Below are positions 24,797 to 30,521 of a stretch of 30,521 bases of DNA, piece after piece. Source of the DNA: SFEB01 sp964612455 (GTDB lineage: Bacteria > Bacillota > Clostridia > Christensenellales > CAG-314). Location: the NCBI GenBank assembly GCA_964612455.1, contig CAZTCB010000016.1:1-30521 (forward strand), read 5' to 3'. Below the pieces are notes generated by a model. It was given only the letters and a program-made list of their open reading frames with translations. It made no database searches and had not been told where the DNA came from. Made by a program: the position numbers and the translations under genes. Position 1 is the first letter of the stretch; the number at the start of each line of letters is the position of its first letter.

Positions 24797-25366
24797 TCAA
24801 ACTGTTCTGAAAGAAAGGAATTTTTCAACCCAAAATTTCGTATACGAGTACAAATCGTCCAACGTCGTCGTCGAATACTCTCGACAATATTTCATGTACT
24901 CGCAAAACAAACCCTCTAAAAAAATCTGTATTTCTATTTCGATATAGTCGTTGTTTTTGATTCGGTCGTCGTTTTTGCACAATTCAGTCAATTTTTTAGA
25001 GGCAATCGCAGTCAGTTTTTTTGCGGCAAAAATGCTTTCGTTTGACCTGCAAAGCAATCGATAGTTGGTATCGTTTTGACGAATATATTCAAAAATAGAA
25101 TCGATAAACTGTAGGATGCTTTTTGAGTTTACCAACCGCGCTTTGTCGAAAAAGGCATCTATCAACTCGTTTTCGTATTCTTCCGCAACGCCGTAAATGT
25201 CGTCGTAGTGCGAATAAAACGCGCCCCTGCTGAGTTCTGCTCGATTGCACAACTCGCTGACCGAAATGTTTGACAAATTTTGTTTTTCCGACAGCATTTC
25301 GGCAAACACCTTTTTGATGAGGCGTTTTGTTTTTTTGGACGAATTATTCAGATTTCTCGCTTTCAT
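24797..25366 (-). CDS. TetR/AcrR family transcriptional repressor
   Basis: The 189-residue protein has an N-terminal TetR helix-turn-helix (TKRLIKKVFAEML...ISVSELCNRAELSRGAFYSHYDDIYGVAEEYENEL, about residues 11-65) and an all-helical ligand domain. The start at 25366 (MKARNLNNSSKK) follows AAGGAGAA at normal spacing; the frame is open further to 25387. It is divergent from the ABC exporter operon, with which it shares a 142-nt intergenic region holding a perfect promoter and a direct repeat, so it probably represses itself and the exporter until a substrate binds. The gene is visibly more AT-rich than the genes to its left. Confidence 0.9.
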   Translation of the reverse strand: MKARNLNNSSKKTKRLIKKVFAEMLSEKQNLSNISVSELCNRAELSRGAFYSHYDDIYGVAEEYENELIDAFFDKARLVNSKSILQFIDSIFEYIRQNDTNYRLLCRSNESIFAAKKLTAIASKKLTELCKNDDRIKNNDYIEIEIQIFLEGLFCEYMKYCREYSTTTLDDLYSYTKFWVEKFLSFRTV

Positions 25367-25454
25367 GTTTCTCCTTAAAATAAACAACGTTATCGATATT
25401 GTATATATGTTTTCACCGATAAAGCTTTTGTGCTTTCATTTTTGTTGCAAATCC

Positions 25455-25483
25455 ATTATACTGCAACACGGTTTAAATGTCAA
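25455..25483 (-). promoter_or_regulatory. Perfect consensus sigma-70 promoter of the tetR-like gene
   Basis: On the minus strand TTGACA (complement of 25478-25483), a 17-nt spacer and TATAAT (complement of 25455-25460) match consensus exactly. A plus-strand -10 (TATACT, 25457-25462) for the ABC operon overlaps the same bases but has only a poor -35. Confidence 0.9.
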
Positions 25484-25492
25484 CACTGTTTA
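25464..25492. promoter_or_regulatory. Candidate TetR operator: direct repeat CAACACnGTTTA
   Basis: Two 12-nt copies, CAACACGGTTTA (25464-25475) and CAACACTGTTTA (25481-25492), differ at one base and are spaced 17 nt start to start. The second has a short dyad (AACA/TGTT). They overlap the -35 and spacer of the tetR promoter and lie just upstream of the ABC operon's ribosome binding site, so a bound protein would block both genes. Confidence 0.55.
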
Positions 25493-25508
25493 CGGGAGGA
25501 ATAATTAA

Positions 25509-26474
25509 TTGCAAGAGAAAAAGGATTTTCAAACCGAAACCCGATACGTAATAGAGACGACGCATCTGACAAAAGATTACGGATTCGGGAGAGGTGTTTT
25601 CGACGTAAATATTCACGTTAACAAAGGGGAAGTATTTGGTTTTTTAGGACCGAACGGAGCGGGTAAATCAACGACGATACGGCATTTAATGGGATTTTCA
25701 AAACCCGATTTCGGTAGTGCGAAAATACTCGGACTCGAAACTTTTGAAAATTACGCCAAAGTTTTAAATCGGGTCGGCTATATCCCGGGCGAAATTGCTT
25801 TGCCTGCCGGATTGACCGGATGGGAGTTTATTCGTATGATGCAAGACATGCAAAACGCGCACAACGAGGCAAGATTAAACGATATGCTTGACTTGTTTGA
25901 GTTAAAAAACAACGTTTTAATCGGCGAAACCAAGCGAATGAGTCTTGGGGTAAAACGTAAGCTCGCAGTCGTCACGGCGTTTATGTCCGACCCCGACGTG
26001 TTGATTTTGGATGAGCCGACCAGCGGACTCGATCCCGTCATGCAGGAAAACTTTATTCAATTCATTCTCAAAGAAAAAAAACGGGGAAAGACGGTTTTAT
26101 TGTCCAGTCATATTTTTTCGGAGATAGATTCTACGTGCGATAGAATAGCCATCATTAAAGACGGCAAAATTGTTTCGGAGTTTGTCGCGGACGACTTGAA
26201 ACATGCCTCTCGAAAGTACTATACGATTGGCTTTAAGTCGAGCGGCGCAAAGCAAGAGTTTTTGACGAAAGCCGAGACAATCGATTCTTTTGTCGTCAAT
26301 ACCGAGGAGAAAAACGAGGTTTACGTTTCCGTAGACGATAAAGATTTAAATGTGCTGGTCGCGTTGTTGTCCCGACTTTCCGTTTCGTCTTTCAGCAACC
26401 GTAAAGAAACCCTGGAGGATTATTTTATGAAGTTTTACCGAGAAGATAAAGATTTCGGAGGGGCATTATCGTGA
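25509..26474 (+). CDS. ABC transporter ATP-binding protein (first of two)
   Basis: The 321-residue cytoplasmic ATPase has Walker A GPNGAGKST (about residues 49-57), a degenerate signature MSLGVKRK in place of LSGGxxQR, Walker B VLILDEPTSGLD and the switch His in LLSSHIF. A C-terminal extension of about 90 residues is typical of ABC-2-type drug/peptide exporters. The start codon is TTG at 25509, with GGGAGG at 25494-25499 at good spacing and no suitable ATG. It overlaps the second ATPase gene by 4 nt. The two ATPases are similar along their length (LTKDYG-GRGVF, TTIRH-MGF, GYIPGEIA/GYVPGEIA), so they probably arose by duplication and act as a heterodimer. Confidence 0.93.
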   Translation: MQEKKDFQTETRYVIETTHLTKDYGFGRGVFDVNIHVNKGEVFGFLGPNGAGKSTTIRHLMGFSKPDFGSAKILGLETFENYAKVLNRVGYIPGEIALPAGLTGWEFIRMMQDMQNAHNEARLNDMLDLFELKNNVLIGETKRMSLGVKRKLAVVTAFMSDPDVLILDEPTSGLDPVMQENFIQFILKEKKRGKTVLLSSHIFSEIDSTCDRIAIIKDGKIVSEFVADDLKHASRKYYTIGFKSSGAKQEFLTKAETIDSFVVNTEEKNEVYVSVDDKDLNVLVALLSRLSVSSFSNRKETLEDYFMKFYREDKDFGGALS

Positions 26475-27382
26475 GCGTTATCGAAATAAAAAAACTGACG
26501 AAAGATTACGGAAACGGTCGCGGGGTTTTCGGTCTCGATTTGTCGGTCAACGAAGGCGAAATGGTCGGTTACGTCGGTACCAACGGGAGCGGAAAAACCA
26601 CGACGATACGTCATATCATGGGCTTTTTAAAGCCGACGTCCGGCGAGGTTTTTGTTAACGGATTGTCCTCGTGGAAACATTCGAGCGAGATTGTAAAAAA
26701 AATAGGGTACGTCCCCGGCGAAATTGCCTTTCCCGATTTAAAAACAGGTATCGATTTTTTAAAGTGTCAGGCGGATTTTTTGGGGATTAAGGATATGTCT
26801 TACTCCAACGAACTAATCGAAAGGTTACAACTCGATCCTCGCGCCAATTTAAAACGCATGAGCAAAGGCATGAAACAAAAAACAGCGCTTGTCGCCGCGC
26901 TTATGAACGATGCGCCCGTTATTTTGCTCGATGAACCCACGACGGGGTTGGACCCGCTGATGCGCGCTACTTTTTTGGATATTATCCGAAAAGAACATCA
27001 AAAGGGTAAAACGATTTTTATGAGCAGTCACAGCTTTGACGAGCTGGAAAAAACATGCGACAAGGTCGCCCTCATCAACGACGGACGCATAGTGGACGTA
27101 TGCGATATGGACGAAATACGAAATCGCCCGACGAAAGACTTTAAAATCGAGTTTCGTCCGACAGCCGATTATCGTCGGTTTTTGCAGGAAAATTACGAAA
27201 AAATACGTTTGCAGGAGCAGTATAATCAAGTCACTATTCGTATAGACGCGCGGGATACGACAACGCTCCTCAACGTATTGAGCAACTACGACGTAAAGTT
27301 TATTTCGGAGTTGCCCTATACGCTCGAAAAGCATTTCAAAAATATTTTGTTTTCAAAATCAAATCAAGAAAGGAGCCGATAG
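26471..27382 (+). CDS. ABC transporter ATP-binding protein (second of two)
   Basis: The 303-residue ATPase has Walker A GTNGSGKTT, signature MSKGMKQK (the form common in CcmA/YhaQ-like exporters), Walker B VILLDEPTTGLD and SSHSFDE switch region. It starts with GTG inside the stop codon of the preceding gene (GTGA overlap). It is paired with the first ATPase, probably as a heterodimer driving the permease encoded 2 nt downstream. The export substrate is unknown; drugs or antimicrobial peptides are usual for TetR-controlled systems of this kind. Confidence 0.93.
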   Translation: MSVIEIKKLTKDYGNGRGVFGLDLSVNEGEMVGYVGTNGSGKTTTIRHIMGFLKPTSGEVFVNGLSSWKHSSEIVKKIGYVPGEIAFPDLKTGIDFLKCQADFLGIKDMSYSNELIERLQLDPRANLKRMSKGMKQKTALVAALMNDAPVILLDEPTTGLDPLMRATFLDIIRKEHQKGKTIFMSSHSFDELEKTCDKVALINDGRIVDVCDMDEIRNRPTKDFKIEFRPTADYRRFLQENYEKIRLQEQYNQVTIRIDARDTTTLLNVLSNYDVKFISELPYTLEKHFKNILFSKSNQERSR

Positions 27383-27384
27383 TT

Positions 27385-29193
27385 ATGTTCAGTAAAGCTT
27401 TATTTAAACAGTCTTGCAAAGCTAACGGAACGATGTGGTCAATCATCACCGTTGCTACTTGCTTTATGCTCGCGTGCGTTATGCTTATTTCCGGAAACGG
27501 TAATATAGGCGCGGTGAAAAATTCTATTCAGGATACGATTATTACCAAAGAGGTTGACTCGCAAATGCAAAAACGTGCGCTTTCCTATTACGAAAACGCA
27601 AACGACGGTTTTGAAAAATTCGATACGTTTTTTTCCGAAAACGCAACGGATACCTTTCGTTATCTCGTTTGGCTCTTAAACATGCCGTCGCAGGATAATT
27701 TTACCGAATTTAACGAGTACATGGCAGCCGTCGGCGCATGGCAGGATACAATGCCGATTATGAAAACGACGGCGGGCGAAAACTACGTTTCGCTCGTTTC
27801 GGACTGGCAAAACGCTATGCCTAAAAGAGAAAGTTTTAACGACGATACCGAGTATGTCGCCGCAATGCAAACATGGCAAAGTCAGTCGCCCGCAACGCAA
27901 GAAAGGGCGGTTGCGACGGCGTACACGTTTGCGTGCTCAGACCTGCAAACTTATGTCAAAAAAAAGGCGGTGGCATCGGGTATCGACGAGGATTCGACGG
28001 AGGCACAGGAAATGCTCGGCAGCGTTATATACGCGCTTAACCCCGACGGAATGTTTGACGATTTTTATATCGAAAACGGCGAAACGGCTTTCGGCGACTA
28101 CGATATTTTGTCCTTAATCGCCCGTATCGCTTCGGGGGATGCGGCAGAGTACCTTTTTTCCTCGGAGCGTGTCGATTATAGGGAGGACAGGGCGGCAGAC
28201 GGCGCGGCGATTTTTATTGCGGGGAATATGGTCAAGGCGGAAAACGTAAACGACATGATTGACGCGCTTTCGTCCTACGGCGTCAGCAAAGAAAAATACG
28301 ATTCTTTCGGTTATACTTACGACTATATCAAACATGTGTCAAGTACGGCAATCGTCACGTATCGCGGGCGGCTCGAATACGAGTCGGAAATATTGAGCGA
28401 AAAATTTGCCAACGGAGAATTTTCAAGCGAGAGCGAGTATAAAAATGCCGTTGCGACGAAAAAGCAAGAACTCGGTGCTGAGGTTTCTTTGAGCTTTTTA
28501 TCCACTTTACCGCAAGCCGTTTCGGAGGCGCTGGAAGAAATCGGTCAGATGGACTTGTATACCTTGGTAGTAGGCTCGATTTTTTACAAGTTGGCAGGCT
28601 TGTTGCTTCCGATTATTTACATGATTATGGCGTCCAACAACCTGATAGCAGGGCAGGTTGACAGCGGTTCTATGGCGTACGTCCTTTCCACGTCGACCAA
28701 GAGAAGCACGGTAGTATTTACGCAAGCGGTGTATTTAATCGGTTCTTTGTTTTGTATGTTTTGCTTTACGACCGCGACCGGATGCGTATGCCTGTCCTTT
28801 GTTTCGGAAGAAGTCGCTTTGACGTACGGAAATTTGATTTTATTAAACGTCGGCGCGTTTCTCGTATTGTTTGCGCTTTCGGGGCTATGTTTCTTTACTT
28901 CTTGCGTGTTCGATAGGAGTAAACGTTCTATGGCGCTCGGCGGCGGGCTTAGTATATTTGCGCTTGTCGCCGCAATGCTCGGGTTGTTCGGAAGCCCGGT
29001 GATTCCTTCCGTCGTCAGACTCAGTGCTTTAAATTACTTTAATTACGCAACTATTATTTCGCTGTTTGACGTTATTTCTATTATGGACGGGACGGGCGTG
29101 TTCGGTTGGAAATTTGCAATACTTGCCGTTGCGGGCGTTGTCGGTTACGTAATAGGCGCTTTGAGGTTTACCAAAAAAGATTTGCCGCTTTAA
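27385..29193 (+). CDS. ABC-2-type exporter permease with large extracytoplasmic domain
   Basis: The 602-residue membrane protein has one N-terminal membrane segment (about 16-37), a long hydrophilic region of about 350 residues (38-388), and a C-terminal block of about six membrane helices (roughly 390-416, 445-472, 480-508, 515-535, 545-565, 570-592). This TM1-ectodomain-TM2-6 layout is that of ABC-2 permeases. The ectodomain holds repeated Trp/Gln-rich segments (YMAAVGAWQDTMP, VSLVSDWQNAMP, YVAAMQTWQSQSP), suggesting an internal helical repeat. AAGGAG precedes the ATG, and the gene is 2 nt after the second ATPase. Only one permease gene accompanies two ATPases. Confidence 0.88.
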   Translation: MFSKALFKQSCKANGTMWSIITVATCFMLACVMLISGNGNIGAVKNSIQDTIITKEVDSQMQKRALSYYENANDGFEKFDTFFSENATDTFRYLVWLLNMPSQDNFTEFNEYMAAVGAWQDTMPIMKTTAGENYVSLVSDWQNAMPKRESFNDDTEYVAAMQTWQSQSPATQERAVATAYTFACSDLQTYVKKKAVASGIDEDSTEAQEMLGSVIYALNPDGMFDDFYIENGETAFGDYDILSLIARIASGDAAEYLFSSERVDYREDRAADGAAIFIAGNMVKAENVNDMIDALSSYGVSKEKYDSFGYTYDYIKHVSSTAIVTYRGRLEYESEILSEKFANGEFSSESEYKNAVATKKQELGAEVSLSFLSTLPQAVSEALEEIGQMDLYTLVVGSIFYKLAGLLLPIIYMIMASNNLIAGQVDSGSMAYVLSTSTKRSTVVFTQAVYLIGSLFCMFCFTTATGCVCLSFVSEEVALTYGNLILLNVGAFLVLFALSGLCFFTSCVFDRSKRSMALGGGLSIFALVAAMLGLFGSPVIPSVVRLSALNYFNYATIISLFDVISIMDGTGVFGWKFAILAVAGVVGYVIGALRFTKKDLPL

Positions 29194-29221
29194 ATCAACC
29201 GGCAGTTATCGGTCATTGTGT

Positions 29222-29236
29222 CCGTTAAAATAACGG
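29222..29236 (+). terminator. Weak hairpin after the ABC permease gene
   Basis: CCGTTA/TAACGG is a 6-bp perfect stem with an AAA loop, 28 nt after the permease stop, followed by TTATTAAA and not a true T-run. A further 10-bp stem (29267-29276 with 29305-29314, one G-U) follows. Termination here is plausible but not certain. Confidence 0.35.
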
Positions 29237-29263
29237 TTATTAAACGCATGGGGCTTGACGTAA

Positions 29264-29872
29264 AGGCGGTTTTGCGGCACAGTAGCGACAGAATGTTCGT
29301 CCTCGCGAAACCGTAAAGCGCGCCCTGTATTAAAAGACAATGGATATATTACTCGTGTCGGTTCGTACGTGGGCGATCATTGGTATTACAACAAATTCGG
29401 CGATCCCGAACCTTGGAATTACGACGTCGTTACTTTATCCATATCGACAAGCGGTTTAAAGAATATGGAAAACACCTGCGGAAATTTAATAGACGGAAAC
29501 AAGGGTAATATATATGCTGCGGCGCATACATTCGGCACGGTGGAAATCATTATAACGCCGTCGACTCCCGTTGCGCTCAAGCAGTTCATCTTGACGATAG
29601 GCAGGGGCGCCGACAAATCGGGGCGCATACCTAAACAATTCACCATAAGCGGCACTAACGCCGATACGGGGGAATGGGAAACGATATTTAGTACCACTAA
29701 TGCGGGATTCTCTCAAGAAAATTACGCGTCTAAGACGTTTGTCATTTCGACCGAAAACGCCAACAAGCGTTTAAAAGAGTTTAAATTTTCGTTTAAAGCA
29801 AACGGTAGCAGAACGGACGGCGAAGAGGCTCTTACGTTGGAATGGTCCGAAATAGAGTTGGTTTTTAAGTAA
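29264..29872 (+). pseudogene. 5'-truncated fragment with an F5/8 type C (discoidin-like) domain
   Basis: The frame is open from 29264, after an in-frame TAA, to the stop at 29872, but it contains no ATG in frame near its 5' end. The GTG at 29369 has no Shine-Dalgarno site. The translated C-terminal part (FGDPEPWNYDVVTLSIST, CGNLIDGNKGN, FGTVEIIITP, LKQFILTIGRGADKSGRIPKQ, TGEWETIFSTTNAGF, FKFSFKANG...WSEIELVF) looks like a galactose-binding-like beta-sandwich of the F5/8 type C family, normally a carbohydrate-binding module at the end of a large secreted protein. No signal peptide or catalytic domain is present. I read it as the surviving 3' end of a surface protein gene; a functional small protein started at GTG is less likely. 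Confidence 0.6.
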
Positions 29873-29905
29873 AGGCTTTAATGTACAACCGAATATTGTC
29901 TTAAC

Positions 29906-29958
29906 AAAGACGCTTATTGCAACGCGCGTGTTTCTCGCGCCGAACAATAGGCGTCTTT
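29906..29958. repeat. Large hairpin, 14-bp outer stem
   Basis: AAAGACGCTTATTG (29906-29919) pairs with CAATAGGCGTCTTT (29945-29958) with one G-T pair, enclosing a CGCG/CGCG hairpin. It lies 34 nt after the fragment's stop codon and ends in CTTTCGG, so it may be that gene's terminator with a poor T-run. Confidence 0.65.
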
Positions 29959-30027
29959 CGGTTAGTGATACTACTCAACAAAAATCGCCGCCGACGAGAG
30001 GCTAAATAAATAAAATAAAACCATATA

Positions 30028-30060
30028 AAAGGGCGGTAGAATGTTGAGTCTACCGCCTTT
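30028..30060 (-). terminator. Hairpin with T-rich flank on the minus strand
   Basis: The stem 30028-30040/30049-30060 (GCGGTAGA/TCTACCGC core, one bulged G) is followed on the minus strand by CTTTTATATGG and further T-rich sequence, so it could terminate leftward transcription. No gene is seen for it. Confidence 0.45.
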
Positions 30061-30271
30061 AATCGTGGTTATGGTATCATTTTGTAAAGTTGCCGTGGTT
30101 ATCTCGCTTTTGCGCTAAATAATGGTCGGAGCGTTTAACTTCGGCTTTTTTGCTTTTTACGATAATACAGGCAACGCTTTTAAGACAAAAGTAAAGGAAC
30201 CGCGTGTTCAAACGCGATTCCTCTTGGCGGAACCGACCGAACCCCAACTGAACACCACATTTTTAAGAATT

Positions 30272-30296
30272 TTAATATATACTTTGTATATATTAA
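30272..30296. repeat. Perfect AT-rich inverted repeat
   Basis: TTAATATATAC and GTATATATTAA are perfect 11-nt inverted repeats around a TTT spacer. No gene is adjacent; it may be a protein site, a structural remnant or part of an old mobile-element end. Confidence 0.5.
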
Positions 30297-30467
30297 CTTG
30301 CTAATTTTTCTATTGCCGTTACTGCAAAAAATGCACATTTCATACTCCCGTAATAATCAAATAAAAAGGTTTATTTCGTAGTTCGTCACTATCGGTTCAC
30401 GTCCAATTTTGTGAGTGTCAATTTCAACTCGTTGTGTTAGTGAATAAAATGAAAAGGCCTGACGGCT

Positions 30468-30521
30468 TGAAATGCACCCCAAAAGTTAGACACTTTTAGG
30501 AGGTGCATTTTTTATGGCAAA
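30468..30521 (+). mobile_element. Left end of an IS3-family (IS150-like) insertion sequence, cut by the window edge
   Basis: The terminal sequence TGAAATGCACCCC...AAAAGTTAGACA resembles the terminal inverted repeat of IS3-family elements, whose ends commonly contain CCCCAAAAGTTAGACA. A strong ribosome binding site AGGAGG (30498-30503) and an ATG with codons Met-Ala-Lys follow, the usual start of orfA. The exact outer end, the target duplication and the rest of the element are outside the window. The end also forms a long stem-loop covering the ribosome binding site. Confidence 0.78.
30514..30521 (+). CDS. Start of IS3-family transposase OrfA (truncated by window edge)
   Basis: Only ATGGCAAA is visible, 10 nt after AGGAGG. 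MAK is a common N-terminus for the helix-turn-helix OrfA of this family; the assignment rests on the IS end just upstream, not on the protein itself. Confidence 0.55.

Larger units (their letters stand above)
29873..30467. other. Non-coding stretch rich in inverted repeats
   Basis: About 600 nt with no convincing gene on either strand. It contains: a 14-bp stem at 29906-29919/29945-29958 with an inner CGCG hairpin; a hairpin at 30028-30060; a 9-nt direct repeat CGTGGTTAT at 30064 and 30094; a 10-bp stem with one mismatch at 30196-30221; and a perfect AT-rich palindrome at 30272-30296. Together with the truncated gene on its left and the insertion sequence on its right, it looks like decayed or rearranged DNA. 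Confidence 0.6.

Noticed and set aside
30196..30240. A tRNA-like stem with TTCAAA loop near GGAACCGCG
   Set aside because: Only one hairpin forms; no acceptor stem, D-arm or CCA-adjacent pairing could be found for a cloverleaf.
30122..30304. A 60-residue open frame on the plus strand in the right-hand non-coding region
   Set aside because: No ribosome binding site, no family resemblance, and it runs through a strong hairpin (30196-30221) and an AT palindrome; it looks like chance.
30293..30343. A 16-codon minus-strand frame (MKCAFFAV...) preceded by GGGAG
   Set aside because: The GGGAG is only about 2 nt from the ATG, too close to serve as a ribosome binding site, and nothing supports such a short gene.

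Overview
The window looks like a chromosomal contig of an anaerobic, Gram-positive-lineage bacterium of the Clostridia (Bacillota), probably gut- or rumen-type. This is inferred from gene content: a BadF/HgdC-type acyl-CoA dehydratase activase with a radical-dehydratase-like partner, GTP-type PEP carboxykinase, YitT and DUF896 (YnzC) proteins, DUF2804, Shine-Dalgarno sites of the AGGAGG type and compact operons. The order or genus cannot be fixed from the sequence. No rRNA, tRNA or CRISPR array was seen.

Layout. (1) 1-3926 (+): a two-gene acyl-CoA dehydratase activase/dehydratase-like pair, the first gene cut by the window edge, closed by a strong terminator. (2) 4006-8053 (-): a four-gene operon reading nadE, a thioredoxin-reductase-like flavoprotein, tilS, yitT. 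(3) 8214-9616 (+): a split GlmU-like pair, in which an acetyltransferase overlaps a GalU-type nucleotidyltransferase by 4 nt; then pckG with its own consensus promoter and terminator. (4) 11510-12802 (+): an isolated PilT/GspE-type ATPase with an N-terminal zinc-ribbon-like segment, convergent with a ZIP metal transporter (-). (5) 13776-16024 (+): an operon of a small acidic protein, a YjjG-like HAD phosphatase, a DUF896 protein and a DUF2804 protein, followed by a ferritin-like diiron protein behind a structured leader. (6) 16890-20095: a tyrosine-phosphatase-like protein (-), a YgjV-like membrane protein (+) and an M1 metallopeptidase lipoprotein (+). (7) 20321-23024 (+): a small membrane protein and an OmpR/HisKA two-component system. 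(8) 23149-24588 (+): glutamine synthetase with a strong promoter and tandem terminators.

From about 24.8 kb the character changes. It becomes visibly more AT-rich and holds a TetR repressor divergent from a two-ATPase/one-permease ABC exporter with TTG and GTG starts. Next come a 5'-less F5/8 type C (discoidin) domain fragment, about 600 nt of non-coding sequence rich in inverted repeats, and, at the right edge, the left end of an IS3-family insertion sequence whose orfA ribosome binding site lies inside a hairpin. This end reads as an accessory, rearranged region.

I found no clear wholly new multi-gene system. The best leads are the split GlmU whose nucleotidyltransferase is of the GalU type, a thioredoxin-reductase-like protein that has lost its recognisable NADPH-binding motifs, an orphan PilT with a Cys4 N-terminus, and a candidate kissing-hairpin or pseudoknot leader upstream of a ferritin-like gene.
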